A DNA stretch of 64,000 bases. Source: Aptenodytes patagonicus (lineage: Eukaryota; Chordata; Aves; Sphenisciformes; Spheniscidae). The stretch is taken from NCBI RefSeq assembly GCF_965638725.1, contig NC_134951.1, forward strand, positions 105,609,811-105,673,810. The letters are read 5' to 3'. Below, one piece after another: positions 11,497 through 24,489 of this stretch (position 1 is the stretch's first letter; every line of letters starts with the position of its first letter). The notes below the pieces were generated by a model. That model was not told the DNA's origin. It made no database searches and saw only the letters and a program-made list of their open reading frames with translations. The translations under genes and the position numbers were made by a program.

Positions 11497-14400
11497 ACCA
11501 CATCATTTTGGGTTTGTTTTTTTTTTTTCTGGCTCTTCTGGACATCAAAGAGAACAAAATGAGGAAAACCCTTGAGTCTAACTGCTGCTGTATACCTCCT
11601 AATTGACCCGCACAGGAGTCTGTCTCGGTATCACTTTCAGGCTGCTTTAGCTAAATAGCTTCAGGATACAAGAGGTTAAAGCATCCTGCCGTGCAGAAAG
11701 CTTTTACTTGAAAGGTCTAACAGCCTTTCCCTTAATCTGCAGAGTGGAGCTGTGATCATACAACAGCTAAAGTCATGAGCTTGTTAATGCTAAAATGACA
11801 GATGTTATAACAACAGGATATTTATTAAGTTCCCCATTGCCCTGCTGTGTTCTCAGACCCCAATTTCTTTCCAAGACTGCTCTTTGTTTTTTTAATAACC
11901 AAAAGTTAACAGAAGTCTGTTTCCAGCCTTCTAACAAGAAGTCACGCAAAGTGCGAAAGGAAAAAAACTAAACAGAAAACATTTATAAACTCTCCTTCTC
12001 CGTCTCAGCTTGACTCCTATTAAAGAAGGAAGCAGTACTAATTCTGTCTGTCTTTCTGCCTCCACGTTATGGTATAGGTTTATTTTAGAGTAAGTATAGT
12101 TTTAACCTTTTACCTAAACACTCTATAGCATTGCACGAAAAGTCAGAGTCCATGTGATTCCAAAGTCCTGGAGACTTTAGCATCTATTACTTATTTAGTG
12201 AAGCACTGCAAACTCTCACGTGGTGGTGGTGGGCTCTTTTTCCCCATTACCAGATTAGGAAGCATCCAGCAGCCCTGCCTGGAGGATACCTACCTCCGTG
12301 CTCAGTGCTATGCTGGGAGGAGACAACCCCTGCCCAAGCAGTGTGTAGAAGTCATCGTGGAAAAAGCAGACAACCTAGAAAAGCCACCTGCACAAGGAAA
12401 GAAGAAGTAACCAGGTTTAAGCGGTCATTTCTGCATAAATTGTGTTTCGAGACTCATTCGTCAGATCTAAACTCAGCAGCGGCGTTAATCCCAGGAGCAA
12501 TTGGACTGGTAGCCCAGTATCAGAGTTGCTACATCACTGGTGGTGCCATTTCCTCCAGCCCACCGCTTCTCTTTGCACCTACGCCTTGATTTGGAGGCCT
12601 TTCCTATACAGAGAGTGAGAGTTTTAAACGTTGAGGGACAGCACTGTATGTGCATTTGTCGTTAGATGGGGTTTGCGACAGGAGTTGCTCAGAGCACAGG
12701 TTAGCCGGCCCACACATGTCCCAGCTGAGGGCAGCGATGCCCTCGCTTCTCCTGTGTGCTACGGCCTCAAAACTGGTGCAGTACAGCAGGGATTAACCAG
12801 CAGTAATCTGGGCTTCCCCCAGGACTGCTGGTTTTCCATCCCTCAGGTTGGGTCTGCTTGGGGTGCAGTCGAAGGGAGGATGGCTTCTTTCCCTAGCACG
12901 GCTGTAGTCCTGCTGGATGCCCATGAGATTTCTACAAACTGCCTCCCATCCCTATTTCCAAGGTCATCCTCAAACTGAAATTTTAGCTTTTTGGGGAAAC
13001 TGAAGTCCGTATGGAGTCAAATGAGACCACTCAGAGAACCGCAGTTACTACAAAGTAAGCAGTTATATTTTCTAGTCTCAGAGAGTACTTCATATTTCTT
13101 TAAACACTATCTAGCGAAGTTTGATGGATGAAAAGCATGACAGCGGTCAGAGCCCCATGTGTGCTATGAACAGAGAGCGCTTTTCACCTCTGTCAGAGTT
13201 CCCAACACTGTACCAGGGCAGGCTCTTATATTCATAATCTACTTATCACAGATGCTAGGAGATGGAAAACATGCTCTAAGGGCTTCTGTAACAACCATTA
13301 GCATCCTACCCAATTTACTTAGTAAACAGCTTAGACCTACCAAAAAGCACCTCAGTGAAATTTCAGTGAATCTTAAGCTTTTCTTCCTCTAAATATGAGC
13401 AGCTCTGTTTGGGATTAATCACATTTACAGAAAAAAAACCCCTTTCTTAACAAAGGCTAAAGGTGTTCAGAATTAATCTAGCCTCATCTTCAGCACATTC
13501 TTCCACATTTCCAGGTCTTTAATACTCTCCATCCAGTACATGACTTGGTTCGGAGTCTTTCATTCTTACGGAGCACAGGAAAATACAGTGTCACTGGCTC
13601 AGCCAGCCAGCACGTGGCACCTGAAGGCATTGTCGTGGCAAGGTGCTCTGAAGCCAATTTAGTTAAGACATTCCCCTTCAAAAAGAACCTGTCAGAACAA
13701 AGTTGTTTGAAAACCAGGATGATCAGATTTGGGTAAAACCCTGAACACACTTTCACATTATTTAAAAGAAGGAATGCATGTACTCCAAGGAGTAGCTGAG
13801 TGATGTACAGTCCAGAAATCTATCATGCTCTCCACTCTTCCCTACCATACTTTCACCACCTGGATAAACTGTTGCATAGGACAGGACCTAATCTGGTATT
13901 TCTGGAATAAAGTCATCATCATATAACCAGTATCTTGAAGGATTAGTTTTGCAGGATGCTATGTATAATACAAGCAAAAATGCAACTTAGGAACAGATAA
14001 CTTTTCTTACGTATCACTGGAGTAGTTTCTTCTTTGTGAAGCTCAAGCAGAGATTTTTCCACCCTATTTTATTGCTGTGGTCCCTGTTCTCATGTGTTCT
14101 ACAGCCACTCAGAGCTCTGCACAGTGCTAGAGTACTTGTTAGTGGTGAGTGACCTGCTACCAAGATTGTGCAGTTAGCTCAAATTTTATGACTGAAACCT
14201 CGTTTCTTTCTAGCTGATACTTAAAAAATACCATGCCCTCAAAAATTGGACAGGTTTTTGAAAATGAAGTTTATTTCTATGTTCTGTGAACTACTTGGAT
14301 TAGAAACAAGGATACAGAATTAGTAAATCATTTTCTTGTTGATTATGAAATGCTTTATTGGGAGAACTAATTACTTAATTTGAAAACATCCTTAGTAATA

Positions 14401-15936
14401 TTAAGAAATACTTGCATTTGAACTTTAAAAGCGTAGAAATATTTTTGTTACCTAGAGGAACTTTCAAACCTTCATCGTCATCGAAATAAAGAAGATCTAT
14501 TAAAATGTAGCTGGTTTCAGTAGTTGCAGATGCACTGCATTGCATTAACCTCAGATTTGTAATTTAAGGTTAAGGTTTAGAGATAAAGGGGAAGGGAAAG
14601 ATGGCAGCAGTCCACCCTTGTTTATCTTGTTTAAGCAATTTTTGTCCTAGCCCAGACCAATGACTTTTTCTCTCCAAACCGCTGTTTCGAAAGGGGAACT
14701 CCATATTGCATAAGGATTCTCTACATTTGACTTTACCTTAAGTCATTTGGAGAAATACTGCTCTATCAGGATTTTGACCACGGCCAGCAACAAAGCCTCC
14801 ATGCAAAGGCATTACCTTTGCCAAGCTGCAGTCTCTTAATATAGGCTACTTCTCATATGCTCAGGTGTGAAACAAAACTACTGTTACCTGATTTTCTACA
14901 CCATTTTTATAGCAGTGTGCTAAGCTTGGTACTTTGCACTATCCTTTCCTGACGTAACAGCTGAGGTTGTGCTGGCTGCCTCCTCAGCCTCAGAAAGATT
15001 AAGGTCTCAGTTTCAGCTGTGATCTGTTTAAGCGTTTTTTTCCATGTCTTCCACTAACTTTGATTTCCACAGACATCACGTGTAGGTCTCACAGTAATAA
15101 GCTGTCAAGCACTGCAGAGCTATAGAGGAAGACCAAAGAACATCATTACCCTCACTAAAACAGCTGCAGCGGGGGGAAAAATTAGTCCAAAAGCAAAACC
15201 CATACACACTCCATTGCTCATCTTTCTCCATTGATGCTATAATTTCATTTGCTCTCTGCTAACCAGAGCAACCACCATGGGAGAAGCGATCTGCCTTCCT
15301 GACACTACCAGAGCTGAAAGAAGTTTTGGCAAAAGTCTCGCAGATCAAATTTTCCATTCTTAAAAAAATCCAAAGACCTCCAGTGCCTGTCCCCTTCTTT
15401 TTCCATGTCACATTAATTGTTGCAGAATTCCCAAACACGCAGTAATAGCTAAGACAACTGTCCGGGCAGAGGCCAGCAATTAAGAGCACCATAGATGCTG
15501 GTCTTGCGATGCATCTGTGATCAGGAGCGCTGCAAGCGAGACAGCCGGCCTCTTGTTGACAGAAGGCTACTGCAGAAGCTGCAGACTTTAGTACCCAAAC
15601 AGCTTTCAGTAGAGAAACGTTATTTTGACATTACCTTGTTTTTGCAGATACTTTTAGAGAGGGCACACAAGGGCAATGGCATTCCAACTCTGGGTTCAAT
15701 GGCACATTTTTTTCCAGGGCAGCACACACTGTTGCAACGCAGGTGAATTACACACCCCGGTCTAAAGCCTTCCAGCTCATTTTCTAAATTGGTAGCGAGA
15801 TGTTTAAGCTGCGTGGCTAAACTTCTCTGGATATGTTAGGGAAAAAAACCTCATGCAAGTTTTCAGCAAATGTTACTGAGGTTTTGAATAACATATACGG
15901 CTTGGGTGATGCTCTGAGCTTTTCACATACGGCTAG

Positions 15937-15963
15937 TGATGTCATGCTGCGATCGTGACGTCA
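15937..15963. promoter_or_regulatory. Isolated ATF/CREB-like site pair
   Basis: TGATGTCA at 15937-15944 is followed by the perfect CRE TGACGTCA at 15956-15963, in a small locally GC-rich patch within AT-rich intergenic DNA. A possible enhancer or weak promoter; no transcript is supported next to it. Confidence 0.4.
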
Positions 15964-17999
15964 GCGCGGTCCTGACATGGGAGCTCTGCCCACACAGCTT
16001 GTCTCAATATTTAGTTCTGTCGCTTTCCTACTCCTTCAAAAAAAGATAACTGGGACATTGTGGTGCCAAGTGTCATTCCACTTCCAAGCAGAAGCATATG
16101 TACCAAACACCTCCTTTTTAGCGATGGCTTGCTGACTAACTCATCAGTGTCTCTACTGTGCATCTACTATATGCAGGGAGATTTTCAGGCAAACTGGAAA
16201 CACAGCTACCAAGGCTGGCTAATAATTCTTGTGATAATTAAACACAATTCTTCCCTTCTTTTTTTTGAAGAGCAATGTGAGGAGAGCAAATCCCTTCAAA
16301 ACAGCATGACATGAAAGTCTAAGACCTCTGCACTACAGATATTTAGAAGATGAACTGCTTGAGCCTAGATTTTACCTGGTATTTTAACCCAGCCCCTCCT
16401 TACGCTCAGCTGGAAGCACACAGAATGGACCCCATGCATTTGGGTCAGAACCTTCCCATGTGGCCACAAAAATACAAGTGAAAATTATCACCCAAATTTT
16501 GTTAAGCCACATAATCCCTTTCTCAAGGGAAAATGAGCTTGTCTTCAATTGACTGGGGGAGAGTCCTAGAGCACCCCAGGACAAGAATGATGGGCTGCGT
16601 CTCCAGCCAACACTGCGTAATGCAAAAATCTCAAGGGAATAGCAATATGGCAGCATTTATCTGTGGGAGTGTTGTTCACTCCTAAACTAGGGTATAAGCA
16701 TCAAGATCAGGTAAGTGCCAATGACCTAGTTACCTGCTGAGGCTCACCACGCCGTACTCGCTGCACACGCCTGCTGAGCGGCACCCTCAGCTAGAAGGGT
16801 GGCACGGTAACATCAAACCAACCAGCAAAGCTGAATCCAGGTCTGCCAGTGTCTGCAGCAGGCCAGCAGCAACCGCTTACACTCAGCAGCCATACTCTGA
16901 AGCAAGAAAGACTGGCAGCAAGTAAATATCTCACTCAGCTGAGGTTTTGCCTATACTGCAGAATGCAATTGCCTACACTACAGAAGGCAACTGAAACAAG
17001 TGTAGGCCAACCCACAGCAAACCTAATCTAACAAATTAAATCTAACAAATTCACCTAGCGAGTCCAGCAGCGCTAGCAGGGAAGGTGGAGGAGGACAGGC
17101 TTCAGCCCAGGCCAGCAACACAAGCACAAACGCAGGAAACCCAGCAGGTTGCACATCCTGTTCCACACACGGCATTGCCATGGCTATTCTTAGCTGCACT
17201 AGCCGGTGTGAGGGAAACACTGGGATGCCTACCAACGCTGCGACTAGAAATGGAGCTTCGGTGACAGGAGGGGGGATTACAATTTGGCCTGAGCACTACT
17301 TTAGTTTGTGTTGATTGTCACAAAAAAAAAGAAAAGATAACACAAAATACGTATATATAAATGCTAACCAAAGTTTCAGTGGCAAGGGTTTCATGCCAGG
17401 TTTGGGATGCTAGCACGGATCAGACTGAGGAGAAGGTTCCTGCTGAAAGTGCTCGTCCGCCTGGAGTCAGACACAGCTTCGCTCCCATTCTGCCCTTCCC
17501 CTGTGGCATCAGCTCCTCCGATGCAAAAGCAGCATGAAGGAGTTGTTCTGGGAGCTGGATCTGGTCCTTGAGGTGGTCAGGCAACCATCTGGGGTAGGAG
17601 GTCTAGGAATGGCACGGGTAAAGGTATGTGTAAAAGCAAAAGTAAGCTATACACCTGAAGCTTCCCTTCCCATCCTATTAATTAAAAATTCCCACACTAG
17701 CATGTCTCTCACAGGATGTTCCTATTAAGTTTAAATCACGTCTTTTCATGATGAGGTAGAAGTAGCTTTGGAAAATGGCAAAACCCAAGCTCATGTGCAA
17801 TGCTTATAGTACAACCAAACATACCCTCCTGTGTATATAACTAATAATATGGAATCACTTTTCCCTCTTGAAGCAGAAGAAAGCAGCTGCTGAAGCCGCA
17901 CCAGTGAAGGGCTCCAAAATGAACGCATCATTGCAAGCTCATGAACAGCTCAAGGCAGGTATTAATAACGATCCTGCCCTCCTCAGTATTATTGCTGGC

Positions 18000-20900
18000 A
18001 GCTCTATCTTTTTCTGCAGTCAGTACTTTTTCCCAACAGACTTTACAAACTGCAGTGTTTCTGAATTGAAACAAGTGAAGCTGAAAAACACCAAAGCATC
18101 TTCTGCTCTAAAGTAGCTATCTTCCAAAGACATTAAATAAAACAGTTCTATTAGACAGTATCAGACTTCTTATTGACCCGTATGTTAGATATTTAACCAT
18201 GGCCAATTAACAGGACAGGAAGATTTTTTTATTCTTTTCAAAGGCTGTTTTTCTTAGGCAAAAAAATGCGGGGGAAAAAAAGCATTTCGCATAATTAACT
18301 CTTCACATGATACTAGAACTGAGCAACTATTCTTTTAATTGCACCTGGAATCCAGACAGTTGGAGGCCATCACTTTACAACCCATGTATTAACCTCCTCT
18401 TCTACTTGTGCTCTTTGTACTTGTTTCTGAGGTTCTGGGAGATGGTGAAAGTGCATTTCTACTAGACAAATTTCTTCCTAGGAGCTGACCTGAGAAAGAA
18501 ATCCCAACTAAAAGTATTTGACATTCAAGAGCTCCATTTATTTTCTTAGGACTTTAATACTTAATTAAAAAAAAATAAATTTATTTTAAAAGAAGGCAAA
18601 AAGAAATATCATTAATGAACACTAGCTATGCCAATTATATTTTAACATTGCTCAGAAACAGGATCCAGGACACGAAAGAAAAAGAAGCCAAATTAATCCC
18701 ATGTGCTTTTTGGAGACATATCGGTGAAAGATATTTTTCAGTATTGTGGTTTTGCTCTTCAACTACTTAGATAACACAGTGAATGCAAAAAATACAAATG
18801 TGAGCCTGCTAAAACATGGTACTGTAGCTCACAGGCAGCTAACCACACAAAGCAAAGGTCATAAGGAACAATCAGACCTCCAGTTACCAGCAAAGCTACG
18901 TTTGATTTGGAAAATTGTCAAAATTAGCTTTAGCTCAGGCAAATGGAGCATCCACCTTGTTCTGTCCAGCAGAGAAAGAAAAAAACAAAGTTACTACAGA
19001 GCTGAACAATTTAAACGCATACCTAAAAAGGGCGTAACTGATGCTATGCTATGAAACTAAAATAGTCAGACCATATTCATACGTTTTTAAATATAGTTAG
19101 CAGTATTTCCCATTCCCTCCACGTGGAACTCAGAACATCTAGCTACAAAATTCACCCCCTCCATCTCCCCCCCAGTCTCTCCATAGCTGAAGAGATTAGA
19201 AAGTGCAGTCAAAGCAGGGGGCAGGGGAAGGAGAATGGCAAGAATCTTTATCCCTCCTCCCCAAACTCCACTAGGCAGTGTTTAATAAATTCGGATGGCC
19301 CAATTTCAGAAGCAAACAGCAATGTCAGTTTAGCTAAACTTGTTAACAAGTCTTAGGACACTCAGCGGGCTGCTTTTCTCTCTTTTTGGAGAATGAGGAA
19401 AAGGAATAAATCCTGAATTGTAACAAACTGGTAGTATTTCTGCAGCAAATTTAGAAACGCCACAGTACTCCTGATTTTAATACATCCATAAAATCTAGGT
19501 ACTTTCAGTCCTTCTTCAAAAGCCAGGCTGTACTGGCAGAAGCTTTGGACTCACTCCCGCAAGTAATTTCTTTCATGCAAGTAACTACTCGTCAGCCCGA
19601 TGAAACTATGCATGAATACAGAAATTTACAGAACTAAGCCCTTGCCATGACTTTTGGGGAGTCACAAGTTGGGGCTAGTTTTGTCTTTTACATAACTATG
19701 CGTATGTCCATACCGAATACCGTGATGCAGCAATAACAGATATTACCAAAAGCCTAGAGTGGATGTTGAAAGTAATTGAGCTAAAATTATAAGGGGTCCC
19801 ACAGAAGCAATTTACCCTGCTAAAAAGTAAAGCTTCACGGTACTGTGGCTAGCCCACTGAGTGTCTGAATTAGTTCTGCATTGCACCCTTAGGTGCAGAG
19901 ATAGTCTAAGAAATGATTCTAAAATAGCATGTTTCCGGATGAGACATGTACTAAGTGTAAAATATTTCACCCAATGATGTTTCGTACATCTCTGACACAT
20001 TTAATCAGAAGCATAAACAATCTAGACACTGAAATACAAACTTATTTTTCCTTAAAATCAGTGTTCCATATTTTTTTATTTTAAAAATTCAGGAATGTGA
20101 TACACAATACAATTAGCTCCCCATCACTGCAGTGTTCACTTACATGAGATTCACTAGTTTCATGCTTTGTGGAAAAAAAAAAAGAGACTGCGCAGTGTTT
20201 TTGAATGCTCCCAGTATGGAACTGTGATCTTCAGAACAAATCAAGTCTGTGTAACCACAGACAGATCAGGTTAAAAAAAACAAAATCAAGCTATATCGCA
20301 AGCTAGCAGGCTACAGTCGGGTCTCATACAGCCAGAAACAAACACAAAAATTGTGTTCCTGCTGCTGTACAGCCACCACCTTCACCTGCCTATATGCTTT
20401 CAGGGAATTTACCATCGAGGGCTAAAGAGGCTAAAGGGCCCCGTTAACACCAGCTGGTGCTGCACACGCAACACAGCGCATGACAGAGAGGCCACACAAC
20501 TCCCCCTTCTGCCCCCATCATCATCATCGTCGTCGTCATCGTCACATCTGCATCCTGTCCTGATAATAAAAATAACGTGGGGGAGAGCTTTTTGTCTTTT
20601 AAGCTAGCCATTGCCTGCAATGGACACAGAAATAGAAAAATATGACTTCTGGCACAAAAAAAAGATTAAATAGTTACAATGGAATTAGTTACTACAACTC
20701 CATCTATTCAGATGCATTTACTGAGACTGTTAAGCCATGGTGGCCACTGTCAGGACTTAATAGTTGCTCTCTTTTTACAAGAGCAACAGGAGAGAAGTAA
20801 GTCAGGCTTCTCAGTGCTACTATGGTTTGTCTTGGGTTTTGTTTTGGTTTTTTTTAAATAAACTAAAGAGCAGTAGTTCTATGGCGCGTTAGTGATATAC

Positions 20901-23578
20901 AGCAGGACCTCAATAATTCATACTAATGACAGAGACCAATTTTAAACTAGCGAGCAAAATAATTAGTGAAAGTTTACCATAAAAAGCAAGGATACACATT
21001 TCCAAGAAAAACAGTACTTTGTTCATTTCAAAATTTACTTGGTTAATACTTTGTAGTATACTAGCAGTGGTAGCATATTTCGCAAATGTAGTCTCATACA
21101 AGATCTCATTTAACAGTCAACTCTAGATCATATACAGGTAACAGAAGAAAGAGTTAAGATAATTCAGACAAAACAAAACCATATATAAATACTATATTAA
21201 CATATTTAAGTTAGTTTACGAGACTATACAACAAGCATAAACACAGAAAAAGGTGAGCGATGCCGATGGCTGTGAAGTACCAACATCCCCAAGCGAGCGC
21301 AAAGCTGAACTGACCCATCCACACACCGCAGCTTCCTGTGGATGCATCTGAGCAGCCAAGAGGCAAAATGACTGCACGGTGCTGCGCTGCACCCAAGCTA
21401 ACAAACCCTGTGAGAGCAGGCTCGTGCGAAACCGGACCGAGCTCCTTTACTTTTCCAATGCTTTGGCACAGAGCATTTGGCCAACGCACTGGCATACGAT
21501 ACAGAGCTAGTCTGGCCCTGTAGACTGCACAGTTAATATACAACACTGGTAATCCACCCATGGATAATCGAGAGTTGACTGCAATGCTCTGCTGAGAAGT
21601 TGGGTAAGACCACTGACGCGACCTGGGCCAATCCAGGCCCGACGAGCAGCAGACTATTTTGAACTACTTAGGAGCAATTATCATACGAGACACATATTAG
21701 AAATGCAAACTAGCGAGGTGTTCTGTATCCGGAGGCAAAGCTACATTCCCTTCACTAACAAAACATTCTTTTTTAAAAAAAAAATCTACATTTAAATACT
21801 GTTAAAAACCTGAAAACCACAGCATCAAAGAATTTTGTAAGGCCAAAACTATCCTCAGTTCCCTCTGTTGTGCCTACGTATTGCAATACATTTGTAGATG
21901 GAGTAAATACCACGTAATTTAATATCTTATACTCCTTCCAGTGCCCTCCAGTAACAGATCTCAGAGCTCTTCACACAAGAGTTAAGCCTCACAACACCCC
22001 TGTGAGGTAGGTTTTATCCCCATTTTAAGACAGGGAAACTGAGGCAGAGTGTTTATCATGTCCAGAGTCATAGAGCAAACAATGGAAGATCTGAGTTGTT
22101 TTCCAGTTTTGAGCATAGGAGCAGTCAATTAAATCACAAGACATTACTTCCCATACATAACTTGAGGGTGGATCGAAAGGGTCGGGGGTTTAGATTAGAT
22201 TTCTTGTATGTTTTATCTTCAACTCTCATCTAGTCTCTGCCAAATTCACAGAGTCCATAGACGAGTTTCTCCTTTGTTAAGGTGTAAGTTGGCAGCATAC
22301 TGTAACAGCTTCTTTAGAGCCAGTTGACAATTAACTGAGTTAACATTTTAAACCATAGATTCGGATACTTAATAAGTGAAATTATGTGATACATAAACAT
22401 CTCAAAGTGTGAAATACAGTGAATGAAATCCTACTCCCCGCCCCGCTTCCTCAAAAGTCAGCGGAAGGCTCCTGAGGACACCGCGGGGACCAGGATTGCA
22501 GTTACTGCAAGTGCTTACAGACACACTCAACTACAAGAAAAATGCACCACTGAATTACTTGTTACGGAGGCTATTGTCTATGCTTAAAAGCATGAATTAT
22601 ACTGTCCGTGCCTGGCAGACTTTCCCCGACAGAGCACTTACTGACATAACTAATGCTTTTATCTTAGTAAACTGAGAATCAGTTAAAAATGAAGCTCCAG
22701 CTCTTCATTCATAGCACTGTGAGTCAGGGATTCGTTACCCTTCGAAGACTTTTATGACCAGACAACTTGGAAATAAGGACAAACACCAGAAAATCCATAA
22801 AATATGAAAGTACGTGTTACTTTATCGGTCAGTCTCACGTCTTGATCACAGAGCAGTATACAGTAGCTTGGACTTCCATTCTGATAGAAAAAAAAGCCTT
22901 TCACATCTGATATTTTCACAAGCAGTTGATTTTAATTACCTCGCTACCTTACCAGAAAAAGTGGGGACAGTTTCTAACAATCACATGATGTTCTCTTTAA
23001 AATATGCTATACGATAAGTTCATTAGAAAAGCCTTCACATTTATTATTATATAGGTTTAAGAAAAATATGTGAAACTGCGAAGTGGTTTCCAGTTTTAAG
23101 TAGCTATATCTTTAAAAACGTTCTATGAACTTTGGTTTCCTTAGGGCTTCTAAATAAACAATATATTAAAATATCTACAAATCAAATATTAAAGGAAAGA
23201 GTAGGTCCAAGAAATCTGTAACACAAATTGAGTTCCTACATGCTTATCCCTCAAATACCTTTTCACTGGAAAAAAAAAATTTAATTTGAAGCACAGCAAA
23301 AAGTGTCTCCGCTGAAATGTTGAAACTGGTTTTCTGAAGTTGTTACAGCATTGGTGCACTTTCTGTCTGTCTCAGTACAAAGTCAACACAAACACATTGT
23401 ATCATGACAGTGACATTATGTTCTTTAAAACAAGCATTCTAGATTTAGCAATATGACAAGAACAAGGACTTCAGCAATTACACTACTTGGCAAAATTGCA
23501 TCTCAAACGTCTGTCTCTTCCTCTTGCAATATAGCTGTTGTCAAAGTCACCAACACTCAGGTAGCACCATTGGGGGAG
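18000..23578 (-). other. SLC30A1 3' UTR and downstream flank
   Basis: AT-rich sequence after the SLC30A1 stop. Possible poly(A) signals on the minus strand are AATAAA at 23045-23040 (about 535 nt after the stop), 20080-20075 and 18233-18228. Mammalian SLC30A1 has a long 3' UTR, so a distal site is plausible, but the sequence alone does not decide the transcript end. It also holds a MIR-like old SINE at about 21,940-22,110 and a short CAT/CGT repeat at about 20,517-20,545. No other gene is supported. Confidence 0.45.
21940..22110 (+). repeat. MIR-like ancient SINE
   Basis: Shows in order the words CAGATCTCAGAGCTCTTCAC, CCTCACAACACCCCTGTGAG, GTAGGT, ATCCCCATTTTAAGACAGGG, AAACTGAGGCAGAG and a CCAGAGTCATAGAGC-like end. 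This is the order of the MIR/CORE-SINE (or L3-tail) consensus, plus orientation. It lies in the SLC30A1 3' UTR or flank, antisense to that gene. Confidence 0.7.
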
Positions 23579-24489
23579 TTACAAAGATGATTCAAACTGC
23601 TCGTTTTGATCGGTGTTTGCCTCTAGCTTAACTGAAGGGATGCTCTCCGACTTAGTCCTCCTAGTTTTCGGAAATTCAATGACAACTTCTGAACAAGAAA
23701 TACTAAGTGACGAAGATTTTTCTGTCTTCTTTGCAATACTATCTTCTCCTGTTCCGCAACACTGCTTCAAAGCACACTGAGTCCTGCAAGGAAACTCACA
23801 TTTCCCTCTCCCCGATTCAGACCCAACGCTGGCAAACTCAGGCTGAATGGTAGTTGCATGAATCCCTTCGTCATGAAAGATCTCTTTGATGCGCTTTGCC
23901 ACCATCATGTATGTGGAAGGGTCAGGACACTTTATGTGAGCAGTGCCAATGATCCTACTGCCTGCTAGCTGCCAAATGTGTAATTCATGGACTGCTTCAA
24001 CTCCTTCAAGGGTACGTAATTTTGAGTTCAAGGAATGAACATCTATTTGTTTGGGAACAGTCTGTAGAAGTATAAGGGCTGACTCCCTAAGTAACGGGTA
24101 AGTTGTGTAAAGGAGTATACAAACCATTATCAAACAAAGGACGGGATCTAAATATAGCAACCAGCATGGACCAGCCACCGTAATGCTCTCTTGCTCAGAC
24201 TTGTTTGCTCTGCCAAGTGTTTGGGATAAAGTAGCGTTTTCCATGCAATGATTATTGACACATGGATTAAAGCAGGGCCCATCTTTGGGGCATGGATTCC
24301 ACAACCCATAAAAGAGCAAGGCATTCACTACCACAATTACTGAACCTAAGGCATCTCCAAAAACATGCAGAAAAACTCCGCGCATGTTAAGCTGCGCACT
24401 AGAGTCTTCTTCAACCTCCTCTACATCCAGAGGATAATGACCAGCGTTCCCATTCACTTGTAGGTCAGTCATGTCGTCTTTCATATCAC
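23579..24489 (-). CDS. SLC30A1: SLC30A1 coding exon 2 (terminal)
   Basis: Encodes residues 211-513: an acidic stretch of the intracellular loop, TM5 with the second HxxxD zinc-binding pair, the Cys-rich extracellular loop, TM6 and the whole C-terminal domain. The acceptor is a pyrimidine-rich TTCTTGTCAG. The stop TAA is at 23581-23579. The frame joins exon 1 exactly (G|GT, Gly211). Confidence 0.96.

Larger units (their letters stand above)
9375..17999. other. Intergenic DNA, no gene recognised
   Basis: AT-rich sequence with no recognisable coding exon. It holds an A12-C13 homopolymer pair at about 10,183-10,214, a TAAA repeat at 11,472-11,496, and a CRE-like pair near 15,940. A stretch at 9,790-10,030 has several homeobox- and POU-like words and could be a conserved non-coding element. 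Confidence 0.55.

Noticed and set aside
1-23578. Possible RD3 gene, expected downstream of SLC30A1 by mammalian order
   Set aside because: No exon resembling RD3 seen on either strand; it is probably beyond the window or elsewhere.
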